A stretch of 64,000 nucleotides of DNA from Acestrorhynchus altus. Lineage: Eukaryota > Chordata > Actinopteri > Characiformes > Acestrorhynchidae. Each line of letters starts with the position of its first letter. Positions within the stretch are counted from its first letter, which is position 1. Under the pieces are notes generated by a model, which made no database searches, was not told the DNA's origin, and was given only the letters and a program-made list of their open reading frames with translations. Location: NCBI GenBank assembly GCA_034509495.1, contig CM067503.1, forward strand, positions 16,483,266 to 16,547,265, in the 5' to 3' direction. Of the stretch, positions 34,530 through 46,804 are shown in pieces. The position numbers were made by a program, and so were the translations under genes.

Positions 34530-34865
34530 AGGGTAACACTACTTGGATGCTCTATTGTAGATGATTTAAAAATGCTCAATTAATGCTAAATTCAACTAAA
34601 CTTTAAACTGAATATAAATTATGCTTCATTGACTGAAACCCTACACCTAACCCTTAGCCTAAATGTAACCTAAAGGTTGAGGTTAAGGTTTAAGTTAAGG
34701 TTAGGTTTAAGGGTTGATTCTAGGTTGAGGTTAGATGTAGGATTAAGTTCCACAGAAAACAATTAACATTCAATTAACATTTTAGTTGTATTTAATGGAC
34801 ATTCTCTAAATGTTAACTGAATGCTAGGCAAGCATCAACAATGGACAATCCAAATACAGTGATAC
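34530..34865. repeat. MITE-like repeat, related to 19280-19560
   Basis: It contains 'ccctacacctaacccttagc', a row of 'ggttaaggttt' words, then 'gatgtaggattaagttccac' and 'aattaacattcaattaac', ending 'gttaactgaatgctaggcaa'. The outer words 'gctaaattcaac' and 'gttaactgaatgct' may be degraded inverted ends. Confidence 0.45.
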
Positions 34866-37800
34866 CAAATTAGCATTGCTTAGAACAAACATTAGCCTAG
34901 CGTATAAAACTAAAATAAGTATCACTGCATAACCGAAGGGTGGTTATGTCAATGATAATCATAAAATGAATAGACAAGAATACCTAGACTTTTTACCAAA
35001 TGAATCCTTTAATCAAAACTATGACTGTGGGTGAATCTCAAATAAGGAATGTCCACAAGGTCTCAGTGTAATATTCTGTGAAATATCTGATAATTATCTA
35101 AATGTTTACTGATAAAAGCATCTTGAAAGAGATACACAATATCTATTGAATATTTTGGCTGAACTCTAGTTACTGCATGTTATCTGGAAGAGATATGTAG
35201 AAGATAATATTTAAGATTAGACAAAATGAAAAAGTCAAATTCTACTAAAGCTTTTTTGCCACCATTTATTATAATCATAATCAAAGCAACATTAAGGGAA
35301 AACTAACCCTGGCCCAAATACTGTGTCACATTCAGTCCATAGCTTGGACATTTTGATTTCATTCATATTCCACAGAATACTTCACATTGCAGAGAGACAT
35401 CCTTCCAAAAGCCTAATTAATAAATAACTACTGTTTGCCTTATTATGGCTGTATTAATGACAGAGCCAACAAAAGCCAGTCCGACACAGGGCACTGATTA
35501 AAGACCGAATGAATAATTGAGACATTTCATGCGACGTTAACGAACATAATTAAATATTCACAAGCCTGGATTTCATCCAGAAGCCAGGAGCAGGACATTT
35601 TGGGCCTTATTTCCATATTTTGTGTGGCTGTGCTGATTTCATCTCTGACAGTCCTTAAAGTTACAGTTAAAAATATGTTTCCTTGTTGACAACAAAAACA
35701 AAAATACCAGCATCACACTTGTCCTTTACTCAAAGATATCAGATATAAAAGGACATGAAGTTCTTGTGCTTGAAAGCAAGTGAACTTCAGTGTGAATGAG
35801 TTTCAAAGACTTGTATATTAAGGTTTTAAATGCACTGGAGTTGCAAACCTTTACTTACCCTGTTACAGGAAAATGGAAAAAAAATACTTTTAACAAATTT
35901 AGTTTAACAGAGTGTCTCCATCCAATGTTTGATAGCTACGAAGGTCAAGAGGTCAAATTATTAACTGGGTCCATAGCAGTACCTTTTTGGATCAAGTATC
36001 ATCTCTGTTTTTAAACAAAGCTGCATACTATCCTTTCGGTAGGGGCACAGAAACACACAGGTACCTGAGCATGAAGCATTATTAGCTCCTTTCAATTCAA
36101 ACAAAAGACAGACTTCCAGTGCAATTAAGTGTGCAAACGTTGAAAAACATGTTTGTGTGTCATTTTATCACTTAAAATAAAAATTCAACCAGTTCCCTCC
36201 AGGTACAAATCCCAACTTTAATTTTTTTTAACTAAATAATGGTGTGTGTTAAAGACTTTTAATGTTGACTTATGTTCTATATATTTTGATTTTGATAATT
36301 CTGTTGAAATATTCAATATTTCGTTTCTCAAGCTTTTTTACCTATTTAATCCAAAAATAACATACATGCAAGAAAGTTTTATCTAAATGATCACTTATGT
36401 TCTGAAGATTGAGAGGTACTTCATAAAAGCATAGTTCAATTTGTCCTGTTTTTACTTTTGTTATGATCATTTATTTTGTGGAGACATTTTTAATTTGTTA
36501 AAAAATACACTCTATCAGAACAAAATAATCCAAGGGAGGAAAAGTGAAGTTTTCAATGGTGGCATAGCAAGGAAACCGATGTCTCTGCTCAAACAAATAC
36601 AACATACCGTGACCACGTATCAGGTGCGGCTGCTGGAAGACGTGGTGGCAAACAAAAAGCTTAGAAGCAAAGGTCAAAGACACCAGGACTGCAAACCAAA
36701 GAAGCGGCTGAATGACATGCATTTTTCCTCAGTGATAGGCCAGCTGTCAGTCACTGCAGCTCACTGATAGTTCGGGTGATGTTGCTGAAAATGAAAGTAA
36801 ACCTCTGGGAGCAGCCTTTTTTGTACATGCATGTGTGAGTTTGGGAGCATGAACTCTTCCAGACAAATGTTGGATAGGTCACATTAACAAAGTTAGTGCA
36901 AACAAAAGTCTAACAAAAGAATTTGGTGAGAAAACAACAATTGGTTACATTTTCCTGCTGTGTGCGTAGGCCAAGAGTGGGCAAGATTCCTAGCACTACA
37001 TTCCCCCACCTATGCAACATGATTCACATGTACTGTAAGTTGTTCTGGAGAAATACTTCGAAAAAATTTCAGCACAGTAAGTAAAACATAAGAAATAAGC
37101 AATTATTATATGTTTTCCTTTCGATTGCTGGGATGAGATGGATTTGAGAGCATTTGGAAAGCATGTGATATTGTGTGTGAAATCACTGTTTAATTTCACT
37201 GAGTGCATCCTGCTTGTTTTGGGAAATGTATGATTTCTGAAATCATGGCAAGCTAGAGCTCTCTGCAATGCGCATTAAAGCATGGCTGTGATCTTACTAC
37301 TACAGAAGCCAACAAGCAGCTCTAGTATAGCAGGGGCTCCTCAACCAGAGATTCAATATGTGCTTTTTAACACTAGCTTAAATCATTTTGTTCAGGAAAC
37401 ACTGCTTTACTAAACTGTGTTCTCCATCAAATCAGAAGGAATATGACATGGCAGGTGTACATGTTTATCCTTTTCACACACTAACAGGAAAACAATGGCT
37501 ATATGGTCCTATAATGTTAATCCTTTTCAGCTCTTTTTAATGCTGATAGTAATGCAATTTAAGACCACCACTGCAACAGGCCAAGTGCTCATTCTTGTTG
37601 TGCTAGTTAAGTTTTTTTGTCTTAGTTAAGCAGCCAACTTGTCTGCCAACAAAACTGTGGCTGAATTTGCACTTCATGTATTTGTAATTACACTTCAAAC
37701 AACACAGGAGGCTGAACAGAGACTGAATCTAGGAATCAAAGTATTCTGTGTGGTTTAACAGATGATAAAACATGCAGTTATGCATTAGTGAGACTTTCTA

Positions 37801-38979
37801 AAGGGTACCAACCGAATTTGGCCAGTACTAGCAAGCACCGATTCGTCTTGTGATCTGGGTGTTGTGTCCGTTGTGAAAAACAGGGAAAGGTTCTGGCCAT
37901 TATGTGCATCATGTCAGACCTCCATGTTGGATCTGATAGAAAATTACATTTATGACATTTGACATTGTCTGTCCTTATCACAATGGTAATACATTCAGGA
38001 TAGGTTTAGCCAAATATCTGAAGTGCGTTTACTCTGGAGTGTAAAATATCCTAAATAACTAAAATAAAATAAAAATCTAAAGAAATTGAGGAATATGATT
38101 CAATTATTCAACTGAAGTGACATTTTTATTATAGCATGGAGAGTTAAGTACCATTGGTTAAGTTAAATTGGTTGAAATGTGATGTGATGAAATGTGTACA
38201 CAACCCGAAGGAACGATCACACAGGACCAAATGTAGGTATGTACACAAGTGTGTATTAGCTGTAAAGTGATCAAAGCCCATTTATCAACAGAAAAGCAAC
38301 CATATAATCACAATGAATTTCAAATGCATGATGTAATTTAGTCTTAATTGATCTCTTTTATAACTCATCTGAGTAAGCAGAAAATCAACAAGCGTCCACC
38401 CTTCCAGTGTGAGAAGCGACTCAATGCCATGGGTCTAAGATGATGTGGAATTGAGAAGCAAATAGACAAAAAGGAAAAACGTGTCAAACTACTTCAGCTG
38501 ATCAGAGTCCAGACCTTGCCATCTATAAATGTGTTTGACATGAATTAAATGAGGGGCAGTATCGGAAATATTGAAAGCAAATCAAATAAAAATGGAATCT
38601 CTATTAAAGTTAAAGAGTGAACTCATTAAATACTGAAATATTTCATATTGTATTTAGCTGTGGAGGCTTCTGAATGATTTCCAATTATATATATTTTCTG
38701 CATTTTCCCTCTTAGAACTGAAAAATAAATAACTGAAAAGTAAGTACAGGCATGGTTCTGTAAATAACATGAGGCAGGTAAGTGCACTTGTGCTGTATTT
38801 GAATGCTGCTGTATATCAGCAAGTTGACTTACACATGACTCACTTTGCTAAATGGCCAATTGCCTCAATTTCCACATAGCTCTTTATTTGATTCATGTTA
38901 TTTAAAAAGGCAACTGTTTTTTTCCATGTAAAGGTTTAAAATGCCAGCTTTGCCCATTAAAGTGCAACCATTATTTAGG

Positions 38980-39460
38980 TTGCTGGAAGGGGTTTGCGTG
39001 GGACTGATTTTTTAATCCCACTCCCACCTATTCCCGCAAGAATTCTTCCTGCTCCTGCCAAAAATCGGCATCATTTGTCCTGCTCCAGCCCGCAACACAG
39101 ACATTTTGGTCCAGTCCCGCTGGCAGCCCCACAGACTTGCCTCTCCACAACTGAGACTGGTTGACCTTCTATTCTGTAGCAGAATAATGCTGTTTTTAAT
39201 GCTGTTTACATGACTGGTTGCTCTGCTAAAATGTAGGATATATATATATTTGTTTTTTTTTATTGATTATTTAACTGTTTTCTCATATTTAGAATGCATG
39301 TTAATTATTGCATGGTTATCATTTTATATAGACCATTTTTTAAATAAATGTATTAATAAGTGCATGTGTTCCACTCCCACACTTACTGGATTAGTTAACC
39401 TCCCATTCCCACACATGAAATTGAGATCCTGCGCAGTAAAATATCATGAAAGGACCCACA
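38980..39460. repeat. probable dispersed repeat with 'tcccgc/tcccac' words
   Basis: The pyrimidine-rich words 'cccactcccacctattcccg', 'ctgctcctgcc', 'ggtccagtcccgctgg' and later 'gttccactcccacactt' suggest a known fish hAT-like non-autonomous repeat carrying 'gcgggac' words. The middle part (39180-39350) is unrelated AT-rich sequence, perhaps an internal insertion. Confidence 0.4.
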
Positions 39461-39509
39461 AATCAAGCAGGAATGCAGATCTCTACTTGCAGGTTTGGCA
39501 TAAACACTC

Positions 39510-39660
39510 AATAATAAATAATAAAAGGTGCTTTTGGTTAAAGAACCACCACAGCAACAGCGCTTTGTGAGTGTGAAGAACTTTTGAAGTGGTAAAGAAC
39601 CTTTACATTAAGTGAAGGTTGTTTAGATCTTCTGTTCTTCACAAGAGTACAGAGAGTAAT
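39510..39660 (+). repeat. fragment of 'ggttctttaaagaacc'-type repeat
   Basis: The words 'gcttttggttaaagaacc', 'agtggtaaagaacctttaca' and 'agatcttctgttcttcac' mark a short foldback-type repeat. Similar pieces occur near 29730-29770 and 55490-55560. Confidence 0.4.
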
Positions 39661-40688
39661 GGAAATCTGCCAGTGAACATAGTTTGAGTACCACTGTTCT
39701 ATGGGTATTTGAACAGAAGGGGAAGGATATTTCAGAAACGTGCCAATTAAAACTTTCAGCAGTGAAGGAAAGAAACTAGGACGGCAGCATTAAAGCATGT
39801 AATGTGGCACTGTATTAACACAAAGTTCAAGGACATTGAGAGTTGTCCATTGGCCTTGGGCAAGGTAGAAGGTAGGATTCACACAAGTGGCAAATATGTT
39901 GTGTGGTTGTGTGAGCATGGTTCACCAATTGGAAACGGAATAAAAGAGAACTTTATTTAATTTTCATGTTCTGTAAGTACAAAATCCTGTACCATTACAT
40001 TATTCCTATTGAAAATAATAGTTCCTGTACAATTTTTTGTGATTGTGAAATAACCACATCGATATTCTCTACGAATGTTAAATTTCCTTTATTACTAACC
40101 TACTAAACTACTGTTAATCAAGTAAACCCTGGATATCTTTTATTTCTTATGTTTACTTAATAGAACAGATAAAACTAGACTAGAACATTTTCCTAAGGTA
40201 AGACCGTCAACAATAGTTAAATGGTCACCTGTGCTCCAGTTCTTATTTATAGTAATTATTATTTCTTAATTACCAACTGTGGAAAGTGAGCCTACCATCT
40301 TTGTGGGCAAAAAATATTGTAAGTTGTTAATAGGTGCTTGTGCCTGCTGATGGTTAGGACAGGGTTTGAGGACCAAGACTGAAGAGTATTCTTTAAGAAT
40401 TGAAATTGGCATAATGGACTTTTCCTATTGAAATTTGAGAACAATCCATAGCCCCAATAATCCAATTAAGGTCTGAGAACTCAATTCTCTTGGGATGCCC
40501 AAATGACTGTGTGGCAATGCTTTTTCATTCTAAAACTGTACAAAGTAAAAATAATACACTCATTTTGTTAGATATCCTCCATCCTATTGGTACTACATTA
40601 TTAGATGATAATTACTGATGTCAATAAACAGCTAAATGTTGTTAATGTCTGTACAGAAAAGTATGATTATAATTAAAATATTATAGTG

Positions 40689-40773
<85 letters not shown>

Positions 40774-40800
40774 ATCAACAATTGTTTTATCAACAATTGT
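40689..40800 (+). repeat. compound microsatellite (CT)n(AT)n(AC)n plus a 15-bp tandem duplication
   Basis: The run is (CT)12 to 40712, AT units to 40754 and AC units to 40769. It is followed at once by two exact copies of the 15-base unit 'ttttatcaacaattg'. The duplication next to the microsatellite suggests slippage. Confidence 0.93.
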
Positions 40801-41299
40801 TTTCACACTCTTTAATTTATTTGCACAATTTAGTGCCCAAATACTGCAGACTTTTGTCCTGCATGTAATGAGGCACTGTATTTTGCTCCATGTTTTCTCG
40901 ACGTGAGAGAATCCAAACATTTCACTAAATGGTGCATTCAGTGTCATTTTCTACCCCAGGTGAAAACAGCACTGTTATTAAAGCAGCTCTCCCCTGCCTT
41001 GACAAGGCTAACCTTTCACATTCTTATTTGCAAAAAGAAAAAAAAAAAATGTTTGACAACAGATCAGACAAAAAAAGCAATGCTGTGCAAGTCAGTGCAT
41101 AACTGTGGTGAGACGGGTTCTTGTGATGCTCTGTCTATGTGGAAACCAAATATAGCTCCTGTGTATCAAATGGAACAGGGTCTATAAAGTGCTTTTACCA
41201 AGTCTCAGCAAGAGTTTCTGTTGTGCTTTAGAAAAGGTATATACTAATGCATCCTAAAAAATAGAACTGTGAAAAGTTTTTGACAATTAAAAAAAAATT

Positions 41300-41415
41300 C
41301 ATTTTATATTGATTGCATTTCAAGTGATATATTTCAAGCTCTTCTGTTTTAAAGTTGATACTAATTAGTAATTTAATCATATTTTAATTAAAATAATATG
41401 ATATGTAATTAAAAT
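41300..41415 (+). repeat. dispersed repeat fragment, family of 2285-2475
   Basis: It contains 'gatatatttcaagctcttct' and 'aagttgatactaattagtaa', shared in the same order with 2310-2360. Confidence 0.45.
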
Positions 41416-42729
41416 TCTAATATGAGATCTGGTCAAAATGCAACTGTGAGGCTCCTGACACCATTTCTCCTACAAACACATCTCTTCACTTGCCATCAGT
41501 CAGATATAAAGATTCACTGTTTGTGTTTAGAGCTTTACATGGCATGGCTCTGAGCAGCATATACACCTCCATTATGCATTCAGTCATCTGCTCTATTTAT
41601 TTATTTTGTCTGACCATTTGTTATTGACTTATTATTTGATTTTTAGTTTCATGTTCTTTTCTTATCTTTTGAAAATGTTCTATATTAGTAAAGGTGACTT
41701 GACATGTGATATTACATAATAGAAATGAAAGAATTTAATTAAAGAATCAAATCCTAAATATCCAAAGAAAGTTAAGAACCACCAAAATAAAATCTCCTGC
41801 ACACTAAACTCACCTTTACTGCCACTTCACTGAGTTATGGATTTGTAGCAGAGATTTTTTTATATATATAACAATACATTGTTTTAACAATACTTGCTTT
41901 AACTGATTTCTAAATACTTGTTTTAAACTGTTTATTTTTCCCAGCAGCAGCTTTCAAGAAAGTTCTGCATCTGCCGAAGGACAAACACCTTTGTGAGCTC
42001 GCTAGTGGTTTGTGTTTCCATTAATCATTATATCTACTTTCTTCGCTTTTCACTTGCTATATGGTCTTTTTGTGGCTAAACTGCAAAGGCAATTTGGTAT
42101 GGTCCTGCTCGAGGGTCAGTGCTCAGTAAAGTGTGTTTAGCGGCAGTGTATGGAGAGTTTTAATCTTAAGGCCTTGAGGAGAATGCCAAGATCGATCAGT
42201 GCGAGAGCTTAGCAATGCTGCGGCCCAGCCTCTCTATTGGATTGCTATAATTACACATCAATAGTGCATGCTCAAATCAACCATAACTAATGAAGTGCTG
42301 TGCTCCAGAGGAGAAACTCCAGACACAAGATGTTTCAGGGTGCAGAAAAAAACAACTAAAGCAGATAGAGCTAGTAAACAACTAGTAAAGATATACCTTA
42401 AACAAACCTGTACACACTATAACTTTTCATTCAATTGAAATAATACAATTAATTACACAAATGTGGTTGAATGTTGATTCAGTTGGCTAAATAAGACAAA
42501 ATATTTTATGTTGTAGCTGCTTGAGTATGAGATTGATGACATTAAAAAAAATGGAAAATATTAAAATTTGAATGTTGGTGCACTTATGGTCATGAAGAAG
42601 AACAGTGTAAACTCTAATGCTCCAGTGGGCAGTGGGAAAAACAATTACTTTAGGACAAATGAGTCTAATACCTGGACGTGTTCACATGGTGAAGTATGGG
42701 GTCAGTGCCCTATAAGTGAGTCTTGATAC

Positions 42730-43020
42730 TATTGAATCCAAAACAAGCCGTAGTACAAATACTATAAAGTTGAACACAAGTCTGACAACAAATATTATAT
42801 AGTCACAGACAGTTCTGACTACAAATAATATATAGACACAAATACTATATAGTAGAAGAAAAATCTGATTACAAATACTACAAATCAGAGACAAGTGACT
42901 ACAAATACAATATAGTATAAGACAAATTTCACTAGAAATATTAAATAGTCAAAGACAATTCGGTGCATGAAAAAATATTCAGTCCAAGACCAATCTGACT
43001 AGAAAATACTATACTCTAAG
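42730..43020 (+). repeat. minisatellite, about 37-bp AT-rich unit
   Basis: Seven or so imperfect units are built on 'gacaa.tctgactacaaata' followed by 'ctatatagtc.a'. The units vary by indels. Open frames across it, with repeated VR/VF-type residues, are a by-product of the repeat. Confidence 0.8.
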
Positions 43021-43139
43021 GCAACAAGATAAGTTGTACAAAAAAAAACCCAATATACTCAGATTCAGCTACATATAGTAAGTCTGTTGAACAGAATAAA
43101 ATTAATTAAATTAAGATTTGAAATACTGCTGCAAATATC

Positions 43140-43370
43140 AGTGCAGCCATGGCCTAGTGTTCATGACTGAAGTGCCCTGAACTCCCCAGCTGCTCCCCGG
43201 GTGCTGTGGATAGGGCTGCCCACCACTCCGGGCAAATGTGCTCACTGCCCCCTGGTGTGTGAATGTGTGTATGTGTGTATCCCTGTGTGTGGATGGGAAA
43301 AATGAGGAGGTCTAATTCCCGTGTGTAACCCACAACACAGTGGGTCAAATGAGTATAATTACTATTACTA
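43140..43370 (+). repeat. SINE copy (tRNA-derived type), head partly lost
   Basis: The landmarks are 'gcagccatggcctagtg', 'gaactccccagctgctcccc', 'gggtgctgtggatagggctg', 'gtgctcactgccccctggtg' and 'gtgggtcaaatgagtataat', with a short 'attacta' tail. This is a common ostariophysan SINE body. The A and B boxes of the tRNA-like head are not clear. Confidence 0.7.
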
Positions 43371-43654
43371 AATGGACATAAGGTTTTCACATGACAAAAT
43401 GAATAATGAAATGAGTTTATTCACACATTTGGATGCATACAGTTGAATTACCACAGCAATCCCTAGGTGTTAGATGGCCGGAGAGTGTGTGTGTGTTTGT
43501 GTGTGTGTGCAGGCATGTGTACAGTGCTAAACAATTCATCTTCCATGACTATGCCAAGGACAGAAGGTAACAAATTCTTTAGTCCTCCCTCAAAGCAAAG
43601 GACAGGAGCTTAGGGTGCAGAGGGTGTGTGCAAGAATGAAGGCCAGAGCATAAC

Positions 43655-43660
<6 letters not shown>

Positions 43661-43698
<38 letters not shown>
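43661..43698 (+). repeat. (GA)n microsatellite
   Basis: About 19 GA units followed by a longer purine-rich tract to about 43910. Long antisense frames rich in S and L here are artefacts of it. Confidence 0.95.
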
Positions 43699-43703
<5 letters not shown>

Positions 43704-44239
43704 GGAGGGAGGAGGGACAGAAAGTAAAAAGACAGGAAAGAAGAGATAAAAAAAGAAGAAATGAAAAGTCTGCAGAGAGACCACAGGCATTCTTCAGAAG
43801 GAAACTGAACTCTAATAACTAGACCAGAGAAAGGGCACTGGAGAAGATGGAAATAAAAAAGAAGGGACAAAAACCTGGGGGGAGAAAGACAAAGGAAAGA
43901 GGAGAGCTGATAAAGCAGGCAGAAGTTAGACACCATCTCTCCCTCGCCCTCCTCTTGGTAGATGTGCTCTCCTCTGTTTCTCTTGCGTTTCATTTTCCAT
44001 TTCCATAGCCCTGGACCGCCGGCGGTGTGAGAGAAATTTCACCCCGGCAAAAGAAGAGGACATGCTGAGAGAGTGGTGTGCTGATGAAAGAATGAATGTG
44101 TGTGTGTAGCAAAAGTCCTGCCAAGCACCAATAACTCCCATATTGAGGGAGAAAAAGAAGAAGAGTGCTGTGATGTGGAGATGAGTGCATGTGTATGTGT
44201 GTTGATTTTGGAGTGAAACAAGAGAGCAGAGAAAAATGT

Positions 44240-44680
44240 TAGAATGTTAGAAACATCAACCGAAGGGCTGGTTCTTGAAGTTGACATGGCGAATGCAGGA
44301 AAAACCGTCAGGTGCGAAGACCTGCGACTTCAACAAGGGCAACACTGTTATGGCTGGACATCTGCGTTGGAGATACGGTAGGTAACTACTGACAGCAGTC
44401 AGAGGAAGGAACACCTCAAAACAGCGCAAACCACCATTCTGTGTAGCTCCAAACCAGTCAGAGTGAACATGTGGACACCTGTCTATATTCTGCCTACAAT
44501 GACTACAATGGGCACACAAACATCTGGACTGGATTTTGGAACAATGAAAGGTTGCCTGGTCTTACCTTGTCCTGTTTGACATTGCATAGATGCACTGTAT
44601 TTAAATTGGATATCAAATTCACAATTGACAGGACAGGGGTTGAAGGATCCACTGCTAACATCTAACGCAACCTTCATACA
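44240..44680 (+). pseudogene. Tc1-like transposase remnant
   Basis: The plus-strand words 'cgacttcaacaagggcaaca', 'gtcagaggaaggaacacctc' and 'ggattttggaacaatgaaag' followed by 'gttgcctggtctt' match the interior of a DD34E Tc1-like gene just before the first catalytic D ('W...EQWKKVAWSDES' type). The frame is broken many times. The region ends near 'catacacagttgttatc'. Confidence 0.55.
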
Positions 44681-44699
44681 CAGTTGTTATCGGTGCATG

Positions 44700-45105
44700 T
44701 ATAGGGCATATTTTAGGCATTTACATATAAGTTGTATGTCCAAATGTTTGTAGAAACCCCTTCTAATGAATTCAATAGCTATTTATGTATCACCCTCTTT
44801 CAACACACATGTGCACACACACAACATGTTTAGTCACTGTAGAAAAGTAGTGACAATACAATAGGACTCTCTGAAGCAGATAAACATGAGCATGGGCTAG
44901 ATGAATATAAAGCCCTGTAAAATTAAGCTGTGAAGCAGTGGAACATTGTTCTCTCTTGTGGGATTAGTTGAGGATGAGGTGGAGTGGTTATCCAACATCC
45001 TGACCTTGCTAGCACTAACCTCACTAAAGCTCATCAGTGAATGCAATTAAATCCCATCATCAATGCCCCAAAATATAGTAGAAAGTCCCCAGTGTGTGTC
45101 CCCAG
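44700..45105 (+). repeat. dispersed repeat copy, family also at 945-1125 and 51590-51900
   Basis: It contains 'gtatgtccaaatgtttgtag', 'gtagaaaagtagtgacaata', 'caataggactctctgaagca', 'agctgtgaagcagtggaaca', 'gatgaggtggagtggtta' and 'ctgaccttgctagca'. Most of these appear in the same order at 51605-51810. It abuts the Acl4-like exon region, ending about 140 bases before 45242. Confidence 0.7.
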
Positions 45106-45241
45106 ACAATAGAGACGGTTACTACAACTAAAAAAAATACTATGAGCAGGTCCCCCCAGAACCTTTGTCCATATATAGTATATAGCACACCACACACTGA
45201 TGTATACAAATATGTTTGTGTCTGCATGTGTGTGATATTAC

Positions 45242-45355
45242 CTTTTTTGCCTTGGTAAGGTAGTTTCTTGCTGATTTTCTTAAACTCTCTGTGTCCTCTG
45301 TGGTGCCTGGTTTGTCCAGCTGTAGATAAAACAGCCACCCCAACAAATACCACAC
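45242..45355 (-). CDS. Acl4-like TPR protein, penultimate exon
   Basis: This 114-nt exon encodes 38 residues beginning 'VWYLLGWLFYLQLDKPG' and ending 'ARNYLTKAKK', two helices in the style of a tetratricopeptide repeat (W/Y-LLG and A..YL.KA signatures). The acceptor is 'tttttttttccctcag' above 45355. The donor is 'aag|gtaata' below 45242. It is phase 0 at both ends and joins the exons at 52741 and 16910 without a break. The combination 'E/D-D-E-V-V' plus 'VWYLLGW' is typical of Acl4-type uL4 chaperones, where the TPR solenoid holds the internal loop of uL4. The open frame continuing to 45382 and 45140 includes intron. Confidence 0.82.
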
Positions 45356-45549
45356 CTGAGGGAAAAAAAAAACAAGGGACATGACTGAGAAAGCTGAGGG
45401 ATACTGATTGAGTGAGCTTGACTAACTTCATCAAAACTCACCCTAGGAGTCATGCTCAGTTTTCTCCATTTACTATCCCCTTACAACCATCATACCACAC
45501 TGACAGCTCAAGATGCTGAAAGGAAAATAATAAAAAAACAATTTGCTTT

Positions 45550-45790
45550 TATGAATCTGTGAATATACACCAATCAAGATCTTCAATGGACCCCACAGGA
45601 ACACCAAGTATGCATGTATTGTTTGGGTGGTGGGTTATTCTTAGCACTGCGGTGACAGTGACAGAGTGGTGGAGCAGTGGTACGAGTGGAAAAGATTCAG
45701 TGGTGGTGCTGGAGTGTTCAAACCTCTCGGTGTCAACAAGAAATATCCAGCCAACAGTGGATCCAACTAATTACTGCCTTTAAAAGTTCC
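45550..45790 (+). repeat. dispersed repeat copy, family related to 14930-15080
   Basis: It contains 'tttgggtggtgggttattct', 'agcactgcggtgacagtgac', 'tggtggtgctggagtgttca', 'agaaatatccagccaacagt' and 'ggatccaac'. This is an abundant ostariophysan repeat from memory. There is no intact gene. Confidence 0.65.
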
Positions 45791-46289
45791 TGATTGGCTC
45801 AATGGGGTGTGTTAGATTTGGGTTAGAGTTGAAAGCTGCAGGAAGGTAGCTACAGAAATACACGGTGCTCTTCTGTGGTTAAATGCAAAGTGGTGTAAAA
45901 GAAAGAAGGTGGCAAAATAATGATATATTACAAAAGGGAGATTAAAAAGAAACTGTCTGAATTGTAACACTTGCTTAGAAAACACACTTGAAGATGAGTC
46001 TTGATAAAGTATTTTTGGACAGACTTTTTAGAAAATACTAGTCCAAAACCAGTCAGAGGACACCAGACTTAGAATATGAGAAGACCAAGTATATTTTGTA
46101 TTGAAGGTAATTAACTGCATACATTCACATGCAAATATTAAACAGGTAAAAAAAAAAACATAATGTGAATAAGCAAGGAGAAGATGACAACTTCCAAAAG
46201 ACAAAGCTAAATATGACACATTTCATTAATATTTTAAGCAAGATTGCTTGTTTTATTTTTATAATTTACAGATCCAAAGTCACAAAAAG

Positions 46290-46690
46290 AAAAATAGCCC
46301 CAAGCAATAGTCTGGGCACCCTGCATGGTCAGTAGTTAGCAACACCCCCTATGGCAAATATCACAGCCTGTATACATTTTTAGTAACAACCGAGAGTCTT
46401 TCAACTCTTGCATAGATAATTTTTCCAGCAATTCTTTCATGGTTTTGGTTCTATGACATTCTTGGTTTTTGGGACTATGAAGGAAACTTTCAGCCTGGGA
46501 CTCATTGTGGATTTAGAGGCACTTTGGACCATTATCTTGTTATTTACAGACAATGAGACGTTTGCACCCAGAATTCACTGCCGATTAATTGAATTTATTC
46601 TCCTTTCTGGCAGCAAAATGTTCACTGTCTGCAACACAACACACAGATGGTGAGGTATTCTTTTAATCTGCTAAAAATTCAGTTTTTCAC
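46290..46690 (-). pseudogene. Tc1-like transposon remnant
   Basis: It begins 'tctgggcaccctgcatggtc' and 'gttagcaacaccccctatgg' and carries 'atcacagcctgtatac', 'gagtctttcaactcttg', 'ttgtggatttagaggcactt' and 'gcaacacaacaca'. This is the antisense transposase region of a widespread Tc1-like family also found in lampreys and other fish. There are many deletions, so it is dead. Confidence 0.65.
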
Positions 46691-46804
46691 TTTATTTAGT
46701 TCATATTTGTAGATGTTTACCAGAGAAATCACTATGTAACAGGTCTAATACAGACCATTTCAGCTGTTATAGACCTTCTGCTAACACCAGTATGTAACTG
46801 GATC

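Larger units (their letters stand above)
16911..45241 (-). other. 28.3-kb intron of the Acl4-like gene
   Basis: The interval is bounded by the donor 'aag|gtaata' just below 45242 and the acceptor at 16911. It holds most mobile elements of the window: the nested Tc1 elements, several Tc1-like remnants, SINE-like copies, microsatellites and minisatellites. Stretches not covered by a specific entry (17270-18960, 24570-26630, 27930-29990, 30810-32540, 33740-34530, 34870-38970, 39670-40680, 41420-42720, 43380-44230) contain no recognisable gene. I saw no convincing minus-strand exon inside that would be phase 0 at both ends, but a short one could be missed. Confidence 0.7.

Noticed and set aside
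36441..36767. 108-residue plus-strand frame
   Set aside because: No domain recognised and no flanking splice or promoter signals; composition is not clearly coding.
43590..43993. Antisense frames rich in leucine and serine
   Set aside because: Produced by the (GA)n and purine-rich tract on the plus strand.
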